DNA from: CAZVIJ01 sp964626735
GTDB lineage: Bacteria > Patescibacteriota > Dojkabacteria > JAOAGR01
Length of the DNA: 64,000 nt
Assembly: GCA_964626735.1 (NCBI GenBank)
Contig: CAZVIJ010000002.1
Span: forward strand, 3,314-67,313
Direction: 5' to 3'
Positions 9,614-17,178 of this stretch are shown piece after piece (position 1 is the first letter of the stretch; each line of letters starts with the position of its first letter). Both the position numbers and the translations under genes were made by a program. Under the pieces are notes generated by a model, which worked only from the letters and a program-made list of their open reading frames with translations, searched no databases and was not told the origin of the DNA.

Positions 9614-9784
9614 TTTTTCGACAATCGACGGCAAAAGCGTCACCGGTGAGGATTCCCGAATTTATTCCCACGCCGTAGACCCGGTGGTGATTGCCGCCAC
9701 AAAGGCGATGGCAACACGGTAACGTAGGCCTAATTGATTGCTGCTCCTTTATATTCTATTCTAAATGCGTTAAAAATATAGATC

Positions 9785-10333
9785 ATGTCATCACGTCAAA
9801 CCAAAGAAAAAAGACAGGAAGAGCTAGCTAAGAAATTGGGCGATTCGCTCGTCAATGCCTTGAACGCAGCAATCGAGGATCGGGTGCATACTTCTAAGAG
9901 AACCGGTGACTATATCGTAACGGTCGCTGTCGAGCTTGCGGACGGAAAGTACGAACGGCAAAGCAACGGCGAGCTCGACTGGGAGACGCCGGAACAGTAC
10001 GGTACTATGCATGTCTCTGTCTTTATCCAGGATCGCGACTTCAAGCAGTTCGTCCCCTACCTCGAAGTTTCGACCCGAACGTACGATAAGACGGGTAAAG
10101 TAGTTAACGAGTCCGTCGCTCCCTTCATCTGGAATCCGTATGTCTACCATTACGGTTACGATACGATGTTTTTGGAAGACGGCGAGTACTACATCGAGGT
10201 AACGATAAAGTCTCCGAAGTTCGACGCAGAACACTTCGGCCACGGTAAGCGGTATACGGATGATGTGGTCGTCCGCATGTCGGCTCTCGAAATAAGCCTG
10301 CCTGGTGAAGAGCCTGACATGGATATCGATTAA
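9785..10333 (+). CDS. uncharacterised soluble protein, possible Ig-like metal-binding fold
   Basis: 182 aa, cytosolic by sequence, with a charged N-terminal helix (residues 1-30) followed by a beta-rich domain. The stretch THVSVFIQDR-like (TMHVSVFIQDRDFKQFVPYL), then the aromatic and His-rich WNPYVYHYGYDTMFLEDGEY, and a terminal strand YYIEVTIKSP resemble Ig-like folds such as the Tp34/P19 iron-binding family, where a His-rich centre binds metal. That resemblance is weak, and the missing signal peptide argues against a periplasmic role. The 185-bp upstream spacer holds no other gene. The next unknown gene follows after 29 bp with its own promoter. Confidence 0.55.
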   Translation: MSSRQTKEKRQEELAKKLGDSLVNALNAAIEDRVHTSKRTGDYIVTVAVELADGKYERQSNGELDWETPEQYGTMHVSVFIQDRDFKQFVPYLEVSTRTYDKTGKVVNESVAPFIWNPYVYHYGYDTMFLEDGEYYIEVTIKSPKFDAEHFGHGKRYTDDVVVRMSALEISLPGEEPDMDID

Positions 10334-10347
10334 GAATCCGATTCGGA

Positions 10348-10356
10348 TGGTATACT
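10348..10356 (+). promoter_or_regulatory. extended -10 box (leaderless)
   Basis: TGGTATACT ends 7 nt before the ATG at 10363. It lies in the 29-bp gap after the preceding gene, so the downstream gene has its own start site. Confidence 0.65.
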
Positions 10357-10362
10357 TGGGGT

Positions 10363-10836
10363 ATGAACCTACCCCAAGTCAGCCCTGAGACGTCGGTGGA
10401 ACAGAAATTAGCCCTGTACCGTACCGGTTATGCGCAGCTTGCAGCAACGCCGGGTTCAACACCAGAAAGCTGGTACCACGAAGAGGGGTTATGCAAGCCT
10501 TATTCACAAAAGCTTTTCAAAGGATTAGATACGCTTTCTTTACCGGCGGTATGGCATTGGAGCGTTTCCCCGCTCCATTTCCATGTAAACGATGGCAACC
10601 CTGATATCGACATTCGCATCATACTCGACAATACCTATTTGCAATTTTTCAAGCCGGGTACCGGCGATTATCTCGAAAAGGTTTTCATAGGAACGATGCA
10701 TATGATGCACGACCTTATGATGGCCAATCGCGATCGACTCCTTGAGGTAGTGTGGAAAAATAACGGACCTTCGGGATTCATTCGCAATGTCTATGCGAAA
10801 TCTCGCCCCTATTCGCGCACCCAAAGCGTTTTCTAA
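10363..10836 (+). CDS. uncharacterised 157-aa protein
   Basis: Not recognised. A soluble protein with no signal or membrane segment. The central part is rich in His and aromatic residues (VWHWSVSPLHFHVNDGNPDI, then GTMHMMHDLMMANR), which could bind metal, but no known motif is formed. It is preceded by a strong extended -10 box 7 nt from the ATG. The stop codon is 7 bp from the end of the convergent DUF475 gene, leaving no room for a separate terminator. Confidence 0.6.
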   Translation: MNLPQVSPETSVEQKLALYRTGYAQLAATPGSTPESWYHEEGLCKPYSQKLFKGLDTLSLPAVWHWSVSPLHFHVNDGNPDIDIRIILDNTYLQFFKPGTGDYLEKVFIGTMHMMHDLMMANRDRLLEVVWKNNGPSGFIRNVYAKSRPYSRTQSVF

Positions 10837-10843
10837 CTATCAC

Positions 10844-11875
10844 CTACGGCAGCGTATCGAGCGCATCTTGTGCCTGCCGTTTGTTGTAGTTTAGCGATGC
10901 CCATAGTGAAGCAGCTATAAGCGCTCCTCCCAGAAGCCCGGTAATAACATCGGGAACTTCCCTGATCGTTGAGAAATACATAATGAATGCCAAGACACCG
11001 ATCGCCCAAAATGCACCATGCTCAAGGTACACGAACTTCGTGAGCGTACCGTGCCCTACGAAAAATAAGGTGAGCGACCTAACGAACATAGCACCGACAC
11101 CCAGCCCGATCATAATAATATAGATATTGTTCGAAAGAGCGAACGCTCCGATAACACCGTCGAAGCTAAACGATGCGTCAAGGATTTCCAAATATATGAA
11201 CGTGGCAAGACCGCTTTTCACGACCTCCGATGTCTCATGCCTCGATCGCTGCAGCAAACCCTCAAGCCCTTTTACGATTAAGTATCCTACGATACCGAAG
11301 ATTCCGGCAACCAGGAACTGATGCGATTCCTCGACGGGGAGCATGCGCGCAAAAAGCATGGTGACCAGCAGCGCGAAGATTATCTCGAACGATTCAAGTC
11401 TTCCGAATCGGACGAGATTTCGCTCTATGAAATGTATCCAGTGAAAGTCCTTATCGCGATCGAAAAAGAACCTCAAAAATACCATCAGGAGGAACCCGCC
11501 GCCGAACCCGGAAATCACGATGTGCGCAGATTCGAGCGCATGAGCGTATTGTTCCGGCTCGTTAATAGCAAGCGAAAATGCTGTCCACGGCCAAAAGCCC
11601 GACACGATCGATACGATGAGCACGGGAAATACCAAACGCATTCCGAAAACGGCGATCAACATTCCCCACGTTATGAACCGCTTTCTCCATACTTCATCCA
11701 TATCCTTCAGTACTTTTGCGTTGATAATGGCGTTATCGAACGAGAGCGAAACCTCAAGTACGGATAAGATAACTGCTACAAAAACGGCATCCCACCGACC
11801 GATGAGATAAGCAGCGATGACGCCTAAGACCGCAATAATTATCGATGAGCGAAAGTAGCGTAAATTATGTGACAT
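10844..11875 (-). CDS. DUF475/TerC-like integral membrane protein
   Basis: 343 aa from MSHNLRYFRSS. It has about nine hydrophobic helices and the two family signatures: acidic residues in helices within VILSVLEVSLSFDNAIINA near the N-terminus and EILDASFSFDGVIGAFALSN in the second half. These SFDNA/SFDGV pairs are the hallmark of the TerC/DUF475 superfamily, thought to move metal ions (manganese or calcium in characterised TerC and Alx relatives). The upstream in-frame extension to 11992 encodes no recognisable sequence and overlaps the divergent gene, so the later ATG was chosen. The exact ion is unknown. Confidence 0.9.
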   Translation of the reverse strand: MSHNLRYFRSSIIIAVLGVIAAYLIGRWDAVFVAVILSVLEVSLSFDNAIINAKVLKDMDEVWRKRFITWGMLIAVFGMRLVFPVLIVSIVSGFWPWTAFSLAINEPEQYAHALESAHIVISGFGGGFLLMVFLRFFFDRDKDFHWIHFIERNLVRFGRLESFEIIFALLVTMLFARMLPVEESHQFLVAGIFGIVGYLIVKGLEGLLQRSRHETSEVVKSGLATFIYLEILDASFSFDGVIGAFALSNNIYIIMIGLGVGAMFVRSLTLFFVGHGTLTKFVYLEHGAFWAIGVLAFIMYFSTIREVPDVITGLLGGALIAASLWASLNYNKRQAQDALDTLP

Positions 11876-11970
11876 GGTTAGATTTTCAATGATACACCTT
11901 TTGGCGGTGCAACGCTTCTTCTTCTTCGATTCCCCAAAGCGTAAGGCTGCCTCCTGGTGTACAATTGAGC

Positions 11971-12474
11971 ATGTACGATCGGACGGAGGCATATCGCAAA
12001 GCAGACGCCGTCGCTACACGTTACGAGACGTATATAATGCAAGTTACCAGCGCGCTCGCTCCAGATGGCTCGCCACAAAACGATCCCGCTTACGGGGGCT
12101 CGATTACCGGATACACCGATTCCAGCGGCAGGAAAGCAGGTATGTACGAAGAACGGATTTTTTCAGATATGGTTGTAAGCGACCGTGAATATTTTCTCAA
12201 GAATCATCTCCCCCTCGCGGCATTGGGTACTGAACTCACCTCAATCAAAATCCGCAAAACGACACTCAATGAAGGCGGAGCCGTTGGACAAAGAATTGCG
12301 AGTATGGAATTCCCAGATCGCGACGAACTCGAATTGGTAGTTTTGAGCGACACCGTCTCGGTACGATGGGGTGCCCAATTTTACCGACATGAGTCATCGC
12401 CGGGAATCGTTATGACCTTTATCGCATTATTCGAGAGTCTTATCGAGATCATTCCAGAGTCTGAGAATCGCTAG
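11971..12474 (+). CDS. uncharacterised 168-aa protein
   Basis: Not recognised. Soluble, mixed alpha/beta composition, no signal sequence. Charged, conserved-looking segments are YEERIFSDMVVSDREYFLKN and FPDRDELELVVLSDTVSVRW. TACAAT at 11960-11965 ends 6 nt before the ATG at 11971; a TTG two codons earlier is a weaker start. The gene is divergent from DUF475, and its 3' end is 41 bp before the VanY-like gene. Confidence 0.6.
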   Translation: MYDRTEAYRKADAVATRYETYIMQVTSALAPDGSPQNDPAYGGSITGYTDSSGRKAGMYEERIFSDMVVSDREYFLKNHLPLAALGTELTSIKIRKTTLNEGGAVGQRIASMEFPDRDELELVVLSDTVSVRWGAQFYRHESSPGIVMTFIALFESLIEIIPESENR

Positions 12475-12503
12475 TTCATTTTCACAAAGACCATTAAACT
12501 TAC

Positions 12504-12509
12504 TATACT
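12504..12509 (+). promoter_or_regulatory. -10 box of the VanY-like gene (leaderless)
   Basis: TATACT ends 7 nt before the GTG at 12516, which supports that GTG as start codon; no ribosome-binding site is present. Confidence 0.6.
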
Positions 12510-12515
12510 GGTTAC

Positions 12516-14183
12516 GTGCTGCCCCGTATCAACATAGTTTGGCTTAGCTTCATTGCCTGCCTTACTTCTTTCGTTAGCTCGATTGGACTTTATTCGTTCA
12601 ATGCCGGGCGCGAATCCCGATTGCTCCAAGCGAAATGCCAACAAGTCGGTGCTATCGCTTCCACCATTTCTTTCGATAAGCAGCTCGATTGCAAGAAGGC
12701 GGATACGCTGCTTCCTTCGGTGAGAATCGGATTCTCCGAAGCACTTACCGGTTACGCAAGCGCCGTTACTGAGCGATCTAAAACGCTGCAAGCTGAGAAT
12801 CAAATGCTTGATGCCGAGATACTGCCATTGGAAGATGTATGTCGTTCGATCAAGTCCATTACCCTTCCCGATCGCCCTATTGTTGCACAAACGCTTGAAG
12901 AAACTGTCGTTAACAAGCAAGAATACAAGGACCTTTTGCTTACGAAACTTTCTGATCATTCGGAAGAACTCGACAAGCGTTACGAGCAATTCAAGTTGCT
13001 TATCCAAAAGTATCCTGAAATTGGCAATTCTGCCCAGTACCAAACGAGCATCGATGCATATTCGAAGCTCGATGCTCACTCGAGAGTTTCTGAATTTCCG
13101 GCACTGATGCAGACTGCTCAAGCATTTTCCCGAGATGTTTATAGAAGCAGGCGAGATGTTTTAGAGAAGAAATCGGAAAGCATGTATCCGAAACTTGATT
13201 TATTAGGACTTTCGTATCAAAAAATAAACGCTCTCCCCGATCCAACATCCACGCTTACGCCCAATAATTTCGAGGCGGAGATGGTGCGCGTGCAGACTGC
13301 GTTTGCTTCGATCGAGTCGATTTCGACGCAAGCTGATGGTATGCCGGCAAAAGCGATTGCCAGCCTACAGCACTCGATTGATCTCATTCCCGATTACGAT
13401 ACTGGAAGTTTCTATAAAGCCCTTAACGCGTACAAGAGCCTCAATGCCGATTCGCGAATTACCGAGTACCGTTCGTTCAAGAGCACTGTCGATGCGGTCG
13501 CTGCATTGAGCGCTTCGTACGAAGAATCGGTGTACCGGAATTTGCGAACCTTCTCGCCTGCCGATTTCAATAGCCTGTACGCATCCCAACGATATCAGCA
13601 TGTCGGAGAAACTGATGCCGACTTGAGCATTACCGGTGATGCCGCTGCTGACGAGCATATTACAAAGCTGGCCGAAAGCCGTGGCTATCGAAAGCAGAAA
13701 GTCGCTACCGACGAGTTCCATTCTCGGGTAGATAACGCACCGGTCCAGGAGGAAATTGAAACTGACCTCGTCAACCTGAAACAATACGCAAAAGCAAAAG
13801 GCGTTTCGATACTCTTAACCTTCGGCTACCGTTCGCCAAAAGACCAACGTCAGCTCTTTACCGATGAGTTCATGAAGCAATCGAAGTCGTTGCACGGGAA
13901 AGCGTATACTCCCCAGGAGATAGCATCCGGAAAGGCCGACGAGTCTTTGCAGCGAACCATGAACAGAATCGCCATCCCCGGATATTCTAAGCACCACACC
14001 GGATATGTCATCGATATCATGGAGAGTACCGGCTACCGTTGGATTTCGGATAACAATTACGCCAACGCAAAGCGATTCGGATTCATTCCCAGTTATCCGA
14101 AAGGACTCGAGAACCAAGGCCCGAACCCCGAGCCTTGGGAATTCATATGGGTAGGGCGCGAACGGCTGCGCAATGATCGATGA
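12516..14183 (+). CDS. VanY-like D-alanyl-D-alanine carboxypeptidase (M15B) with long N-terminal stalk
   Basis: 555 aa. One N-terminal hydrophobic helix (residues 8-27) anchors a long, largely helical region (about 40-380) with three recurring segments around AYSKLDAHSRVSEF and AYKSLNADSRITEY. The C-terminal catalytic domain has FGYRSPKDQRQLF and the SxHxxGxxxD zinc motif (S491, H493, D500, in SKHHTGYVIDI). The expected last motif EPWH reads E539-P-W-E542, so the third zinc ligand His is replaced by Glu while the putative catalytic Glu remains. The family trims the terminal D-Ala from peptidoglycan stem peptides outside the membrane. Activity is uncertain because of the substitution. A perfect hairpin covers the stop codon. 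Confidence 0.88.
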   Translation: MLPRINIVWLSFIACLTSFVSSIGLYSFNAGRESRLLQAKCQQVGAIASTISFDKQLDCKKADTLLPSVRIGFSEALTGYASAVTERSKTLQAENQMLDAEILPLEDVCRSIKSITLPDRPIVAQTLEETVVNKQEYKDLLLTKLSDHSEELDKRYEQFKLLIQKYPEIGNSAQYQTSIDAYSKLDAHSRVSEFPALMQTAQAFSRDVYRSRRDVLEKKSESMYPKLDLLGLSYQKINALPDPTSTLTPNNFEAEMVRVQTAFASIESISTQADGMPAKAIASLQHSIDLIPDYDTGSFYKALNAYKSLNADSRITEYRSFKSTVDAVAALSASYEESVYRNLRTFSPADFNSLYASQRYQHVGETDADLSITGDAAADEHITKLAESRGYRKQKVATDEFHSRVDNAPVQEEIETDLVNLKQYAKAKGVSILLTFGYRSPKDQRQLFTDEFMKQSKSLHGKAYTPQEIASGKADESLQRTMNRIAIPGYSKHHTGYVIDIMESTGYRWISDNNYANAKRFGFIPSYPKGLENQGPNPEPWEFIWVGRERLRNDR

Positions 14184-14193
14184 TCATTGCGCA
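14167..14193 (+). terminator. perfect 12-bp hairpin over the VanY-like stop codon
   Basis: TGCGCAATGATC, a three-base GAT loop, then GATCATTGCGCA: a perfect 12-bp inverted repeat. The TGA stop (14181-14183) sits at its centre. It lies between convergent genes and could act in both directions, but no T-tract follows, so it may be a mRNA 3'-end stabiliser rather than a true intrinsic terminator. Confidence 0.5.
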
Positions 14194-14232
14194 ATTATCA
14201 ATGGTGAACGGTTAATTGTTTGATATTGAAAC

Positions 14233-15042
14233 CTATTGCTTTAGGCCGATGTTGTAGATCACAACTTCGCCGAAGTTGCCGCTGTTGCACTGGAACCAGC
14301 GTTCGGTACGGCAATTCGATTGCGTATAAGCGCCTGCCTTGAAATACGCACCCGAGTAATTCCTATTCAAGGTGTATACGGGATACTTGCTGTTGTTGTA
14401 ATAGACCCGGGTTACGCCGTCATTTACTTGGAACCGGACGGTAAACCGCTTGCCGAGCGTATAGTTGCTATCGAGCGTCCGTACGTCACGGCTTCCGGCA
14501 TGGACGGCGAGCTTATTGTCGGTAAGACGGATTGCGACCACATCGCTTCGCGAATCGTGGATTTGTCCGGCGACAACTTGCCGCTTTGTTTTCGGCAATG
14601 CAGTAATCGCTTGGTCCAGGTACATTATGTGCGTACCGGAATACGATTTCCATCGTGCAGTCCTTCCGTTCTCAACTTCACCAAGTTCCGATCGAGGGTA
14701 GCTGGATCCGCTCGTCGTAACGCCATTAACGGGCGCTCGGAAACGAACCGCGCCGCTTCCTGCATCCGCGACGAAGAATGGCGCCTGGCGAAACGACTCG
14801 AGCCGAGGATTCTTTATTTGCGTCGGACTTTCGTAATCTCCAACCGGCAAGGTAATTTTCCAGTTATCGAGATCCAAGTATTTTGAAGGGGTATAAAGAT
14901 CCAATGCCTCGGTAGAGCGGGTAAATGTATTATTTTGGAACACAGACAGAAGTACAAACACACAGACGGAAACTGATGCTACGATTGTTCCCACCTGCCT
15001 CACGATTCTGGTTCGTCGAACGGGGCCTCTCTGAAACGTCAT
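14233..15042 (-). CDS. polysaccharide lyase family 7 (alginate lyase-like), exported
   Basis: 269 aa from the ATG at 15042. A basic N-terminus (RGPVRRTRIVR) and a hydrophobic helix (residues about 17-35) target it to or across the membrane. All three PL7 active-site blocks are present in order: YPRSELGE (near residue 116), VVAGQIHD (near 157, Gln and His) and YFKAGAYTQ (near 231, with catalytic Tyr). The fold is a beta-jelly roll. Characterised PL7 enzymes cleave alginate by beta-elimination; other uronate-containing glycans are possible. There is no alginate uptake or unsaturated-uronate pathway nearby. Cys residues near the end (SNCRTERWFQC) could form a disulfide. Confidence 0.9.
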   Translation of the reverse strand: MTFQRGPVRRTRIVRQVGTIVASVSVCVFVLLSVFQNNTFTRSTEALDLYTPSKYLDLDNWKITLPVGDYESPTQIKNPRLESFRQAPFFVADAGSGAVRFRAPVNGVTTSGSSYPRSELGEVENGRTARWKSYSGTHIMYLDQAITALPKTKRQVVAGQIHDSRSDVVAIRLTDNKLAVHAGSRDVRTLDSNYTLGKRFTVRFQVNDGVTRVYYNNSKYPVYTLNRNYSGAYFKAGAYTQSNCRTERWFQCNSGNFGEVVIYNIGLKQ

Positions 15043-15109
15043 GTAAAAACCTGTGCCTTCAAGCACGAAGGAGCATAGCAAAATCTCCAGAAAAACGTTA
15101 GCGCATTTA

Positions 15110-15463
15110 CTATTGGCTATCTGCCGGGATCATGCATCGGTTATTGATAGTGACCCCGGCAGTTCCTTCGCATGCACAGGGGTATGCACCGGCTCTCCAT
15201 TTGGATGGAATTTTATACCCACCTTCGCACGATACCTGGTACGTTGAACATGCTCCGCGCTTTGACTGATCGATTGTGATCACTTTTTCTCCGTAGCATT
15301 GCACGGATACATCCGAGCCGAGGTACGGTCCGGGCTTGTATTGAAGTTTCGGGTAAATTACGAGCAGGTAATACCCAAGCCCTATCCCGAGGACGAGAAA
15401 AACACCTGCGAGCGCAACGTACTTCAATACTACGTTCACCTCCCTAAGCACCTTCGTGTTCAT
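15110..15463 (-). CDS. small membrane-anchored Cys-rich protein
   Basis: 117 aa from MNTKVLREV. One transmembrane helix (residues about 13-35, YVALAGVFLVLGIGLGYYLL) is followed by a short extracytoplasmic domain with six Cys (VQCYGEK, GACSTYQVSCEGG, YPCACEG, NNRCMIP), probably in disulfides. The product is unrecognised. It lies 67 bp upstream of the lyase gene on the same strand and could be co-expressed with it, and is divergent from the next small membrane protein gene. Confidence 0.6.
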   Translation of the reverse strand: MNTKVLREVNVVLKYVALAGVFLVLGIGLGYYLLVIYPKLQYKPGPYLGSDVSVQCYGEKVITIDQSKRGACSTYQVSCEGGYKIPSKWRAGAYPCACEGTAGVTINNRCMIPADSQ

Positions 15464-15516
15464 CCGCACCACGTTATTGACTTTGCAAGCCAAAGTCAAT
15501 TAGCAATACGTCTATA

Positions 15517-15525
15517 TGCTACAAT
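15517..15525 (+). promoter_or_regulatory. extended -10 box (leaderless)
   Basis: TGCTACAAT ends 7 nt before the GTG at 15532, which fixes the start codon of the following small membrane protein. Confidence 0.65.
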
Positions 15526-15531
15526 GGTGCT

Positions 15532-15891
15532 GTGATTAGGGATTTCGAAAAGAACCAGTTGCCCAAAGAGACTTCGGATATACTACAGCGAGGTTTTTCT
15601 CTTATGGCAGCCCTATCGTTTATTTTCATGTATTTCCGTTATCCGGATTTCAAGGATCCCGTCCTGAAGGTCTATATGACGGTTCTGTATTTTGGATTTC
15701 TAGGTTTCTTTATCTACCGCGCCTTTATTAAACGATATTACATCGTCACGTACGTATTTTCGGCGAAGGACTATCTTCCGAAAGGGCATGTGCGCCTGTA
15801 TACCGACGAAGACGCCGTAGATCTCGGGAAACGGGGTTTATTCACGTTTTTCATTTTGGGCATGTTTATCGTGTACCTCATAACCTACTAG
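15532..15891 (+). CDS. small membrane protein, 3 hydrophobic helices
   Basis: 119 aa, GTG start set by the promoter 7 nt upstream. Hydrophobic segments near residues 22-38, 48-66 and 101-119 predict an integral membrane protein; the middle soluble loop contains YLPKGHVRLYTDEDAVDLGK. No family recognised. It is followed after 51 bp by another small membrane protein on the same strand. Confidence 0.6.
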   Translation: MIRDFEKNQLPKETSDILQRGFSLMAALSFIFMYFRYPDFKDPVLKVYMTVLYFGFLGFFIYRAFIKRYYIVTYVFSAKDYLPKGHVRLYTDEDAVDLGKRGLFTFFILGMFIVYLITY

Positions 15892-15942
15892 CCATTGCGA
15901 ATGTCGCTGTAATAGGAGCGTACTTATGTTCCTATACAGCGT

Positions 15943-16395
15943 ATGGGCCAAAAGATAGAAAAGACTTCACTCAAAGAGACTGCTTCCAATATTTTTGGCG
16001 ATAGCCGTATTATTCTCCCCGGGATACAAGCGTTGTTTGGCTTCCAGCTCGTTTCGGTTTTCAGTCCGATGTTCAATACGCTTGACCAGTTCGAGAAAAA
16101 CATACATTTCTTGGCAACGCTCATGATCGCATGCGCTACGATCTGCGCCATGACGCCTGCCGTTCATGATAGGCTCACCGATCCGGAAATTATTTCAGAA
16201 TCGTTCATTCAAACGACGACAAATTTTCTCAGGCTTGCGCTCGTACTCTTCATGATCGGTATCGTGCTCGATCTTTACTTCATCGGGCTTGCCACCATCA
16301 AGAACTCAACGACAAGCCTTATCGTCGCCATAGTATTTCTTTTTATCAACGCGATGCTTTGGTTTTACCCGCGCTTCAGGAACGTAAAGGAATAG
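15943..16395 (+). CDS. DUF6328-like four-helix membrane protein
   Basis: 150 aa. Order of features: KTSLKETASNIFGDSRIILPGI, the hydrophobic IQALFGFQLVSVF, a FDQ-like amphipathic loop (NTLDQFEKNIHF), then three further helices ending WFYPRF. This layout, with an LGIQ-type first helix and TMTPAxxHR-like motif (here CAMTPAVHDRL), matches DUF6328 proteins, whose function is unknown. Its stop is adjacent (1 bp apart) to the end of the convergent UPF0173 gene. Confidence 0.7.
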   Translation: MGQKIEKTSLKETASNIFGDSRIILPGIQALFGFQLVSVFSPMFNTLDQFEKNIHFLATLMIACATICAMTPAVHDRLTDPEIISESFIQTTTNFLRLALVLFMIGIVLDLYFIGLATIKNSTTSLIVAIVFLFINAMLWFYPRFRNVKE

Positions 16396-16396
16396 T

Positions 16397-17065
16397 TTAT
16401 GACTCCCATACTTCCCCCGGCTTCAATATGATAACTTGGGAATCAGGCGATTGCTTCCTGCACAATGCCTGAAACTCCATAGGATCCTGCTTAATGGCGT
16501 CGAACGTGTTGTAGTGCATCGGTATAACATACTTCGGCTTCATATCGCCTACGGCAAGCGCTGCTTCTTTCGGTCCCATGGTAAACCTGCCTCCGATTGG
16601 GATAAGCAGTGTGTCGATTCGGTAGAGCTCGGCCAGCGTGTCGAACCCTTTGAAATAGCCGGTATCTCCCATATGGTACAGGCATCTACCGCCCAACCGT
16701 AGTATGAACCCGACGGGTATACCAATATTGCTCGTATGTTCCGCGTGCACGAGTACTACTTCAATTTTCCCGCTTGCGTACGGGCCGCCGATATTCGCAT
16801 GTTCGACATTTTGCACGCCTTGTTCGTTGGTGTAGCTTGCAATATCCAATACCGAATGGAATGTGGCTCCGTCCCGTTGTGCCAGTTCGATTCCAAACGC
16901 CAAATCATGGTCGGGATGGTCGTGGGTGACAAACACGTGGTCAAGCCGGGGAATCGCTTGCGAATCCACAGGATGAAGGGGATTCTTAGCCCAAACATCA
17001 ATTGCGAGCACTGTTTCGGAATCCTCGACCAGGAATCCGGAATGGGCAATGTAGGTAATTTTCAT
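16397..17065 (-). CDS. UPF0173 metal-dependent hydrolase (metallo-beta-lactamase fold)
   Basis: 222 aa from MKITYIAHSGF. The metal-binding signature THDHPDHD (residues about 48-55) is the HxHxDH motif of the metallo-beta-lactamase superfamily. Later ligands lie in LVHAEHTSN, YHMGDTGYF (bridging Asp) and VIPMHYNTF (final His). The length matches UPF0173/UlaG-like proteins. These are cytosolic and bind two metal ions; the physiological substrate of UPF0173 members is unsettled. The start at MKITYI is the family start; the longer frame to 17101 adds unrelated residues. TACTAT ends 6 nt before the ATG. Confidence 0.92.
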   Translation of the reverse strand: MKITYIAHSGFLVEDSETVLAIDVWAKNPLHPVDSQAIPRLDHVFVTHDHPDHDLAFGIELAQRDGATFHSVLDIASYTNEQGVQNVEHANIGGPYASGKIEVVLVHAEHTSNIGIPVGFILRLGGRCLYHMGDTGYFKGFDTLAELYRIDTLLIPIGGRFTMGPKEAALAVGDMKPKYVIPMHYNTFDAIKQDPMEFQALCRKQSPDSQVIILKPGEVWES

Positions 17066-17163
17066 GGGTATATAGTAGAAGAATGTTAATGGTGTTGCCA
17101 CCCGGCTAGCAAGAGTGTACGAGAGCGGCTATGATGCAAAAACCTGCAGTGTACCCCTCCTAC

Positions 17164-17172
17164 TGATATAAT
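17164..17172 (+). promoter_or_regulatory. consensus extended -10 box (leaderless)
   Basis: TGATATAAT, a perfect extended -10, ends 7 nt before the ATG at 17179. No Shine-Dalgarno sequence lies between. Confidence 0.75.
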
Positions 17173-17178
17173 TATAAG

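Noticed and set aside
9681..9714. Possible hairpin or riboswitch upstream of the gene at 9785
   Set aside because: GTGATTGCC/GGCAACAC pairs only with bulges and no conserved riboswitch core was recognised.
11876..11992. N-terminal extension of the DUF475 protein
   Set aside because: Upstream residues lack membrane character and overlap the divergent gene's promoter; MSHNL is the family-like start.
12471..13121. Minus-strand frame inside the VanY-like gene
   Set aside because: No domain match, and the plus-strand frame has clear catalytic motifs and a promoter.
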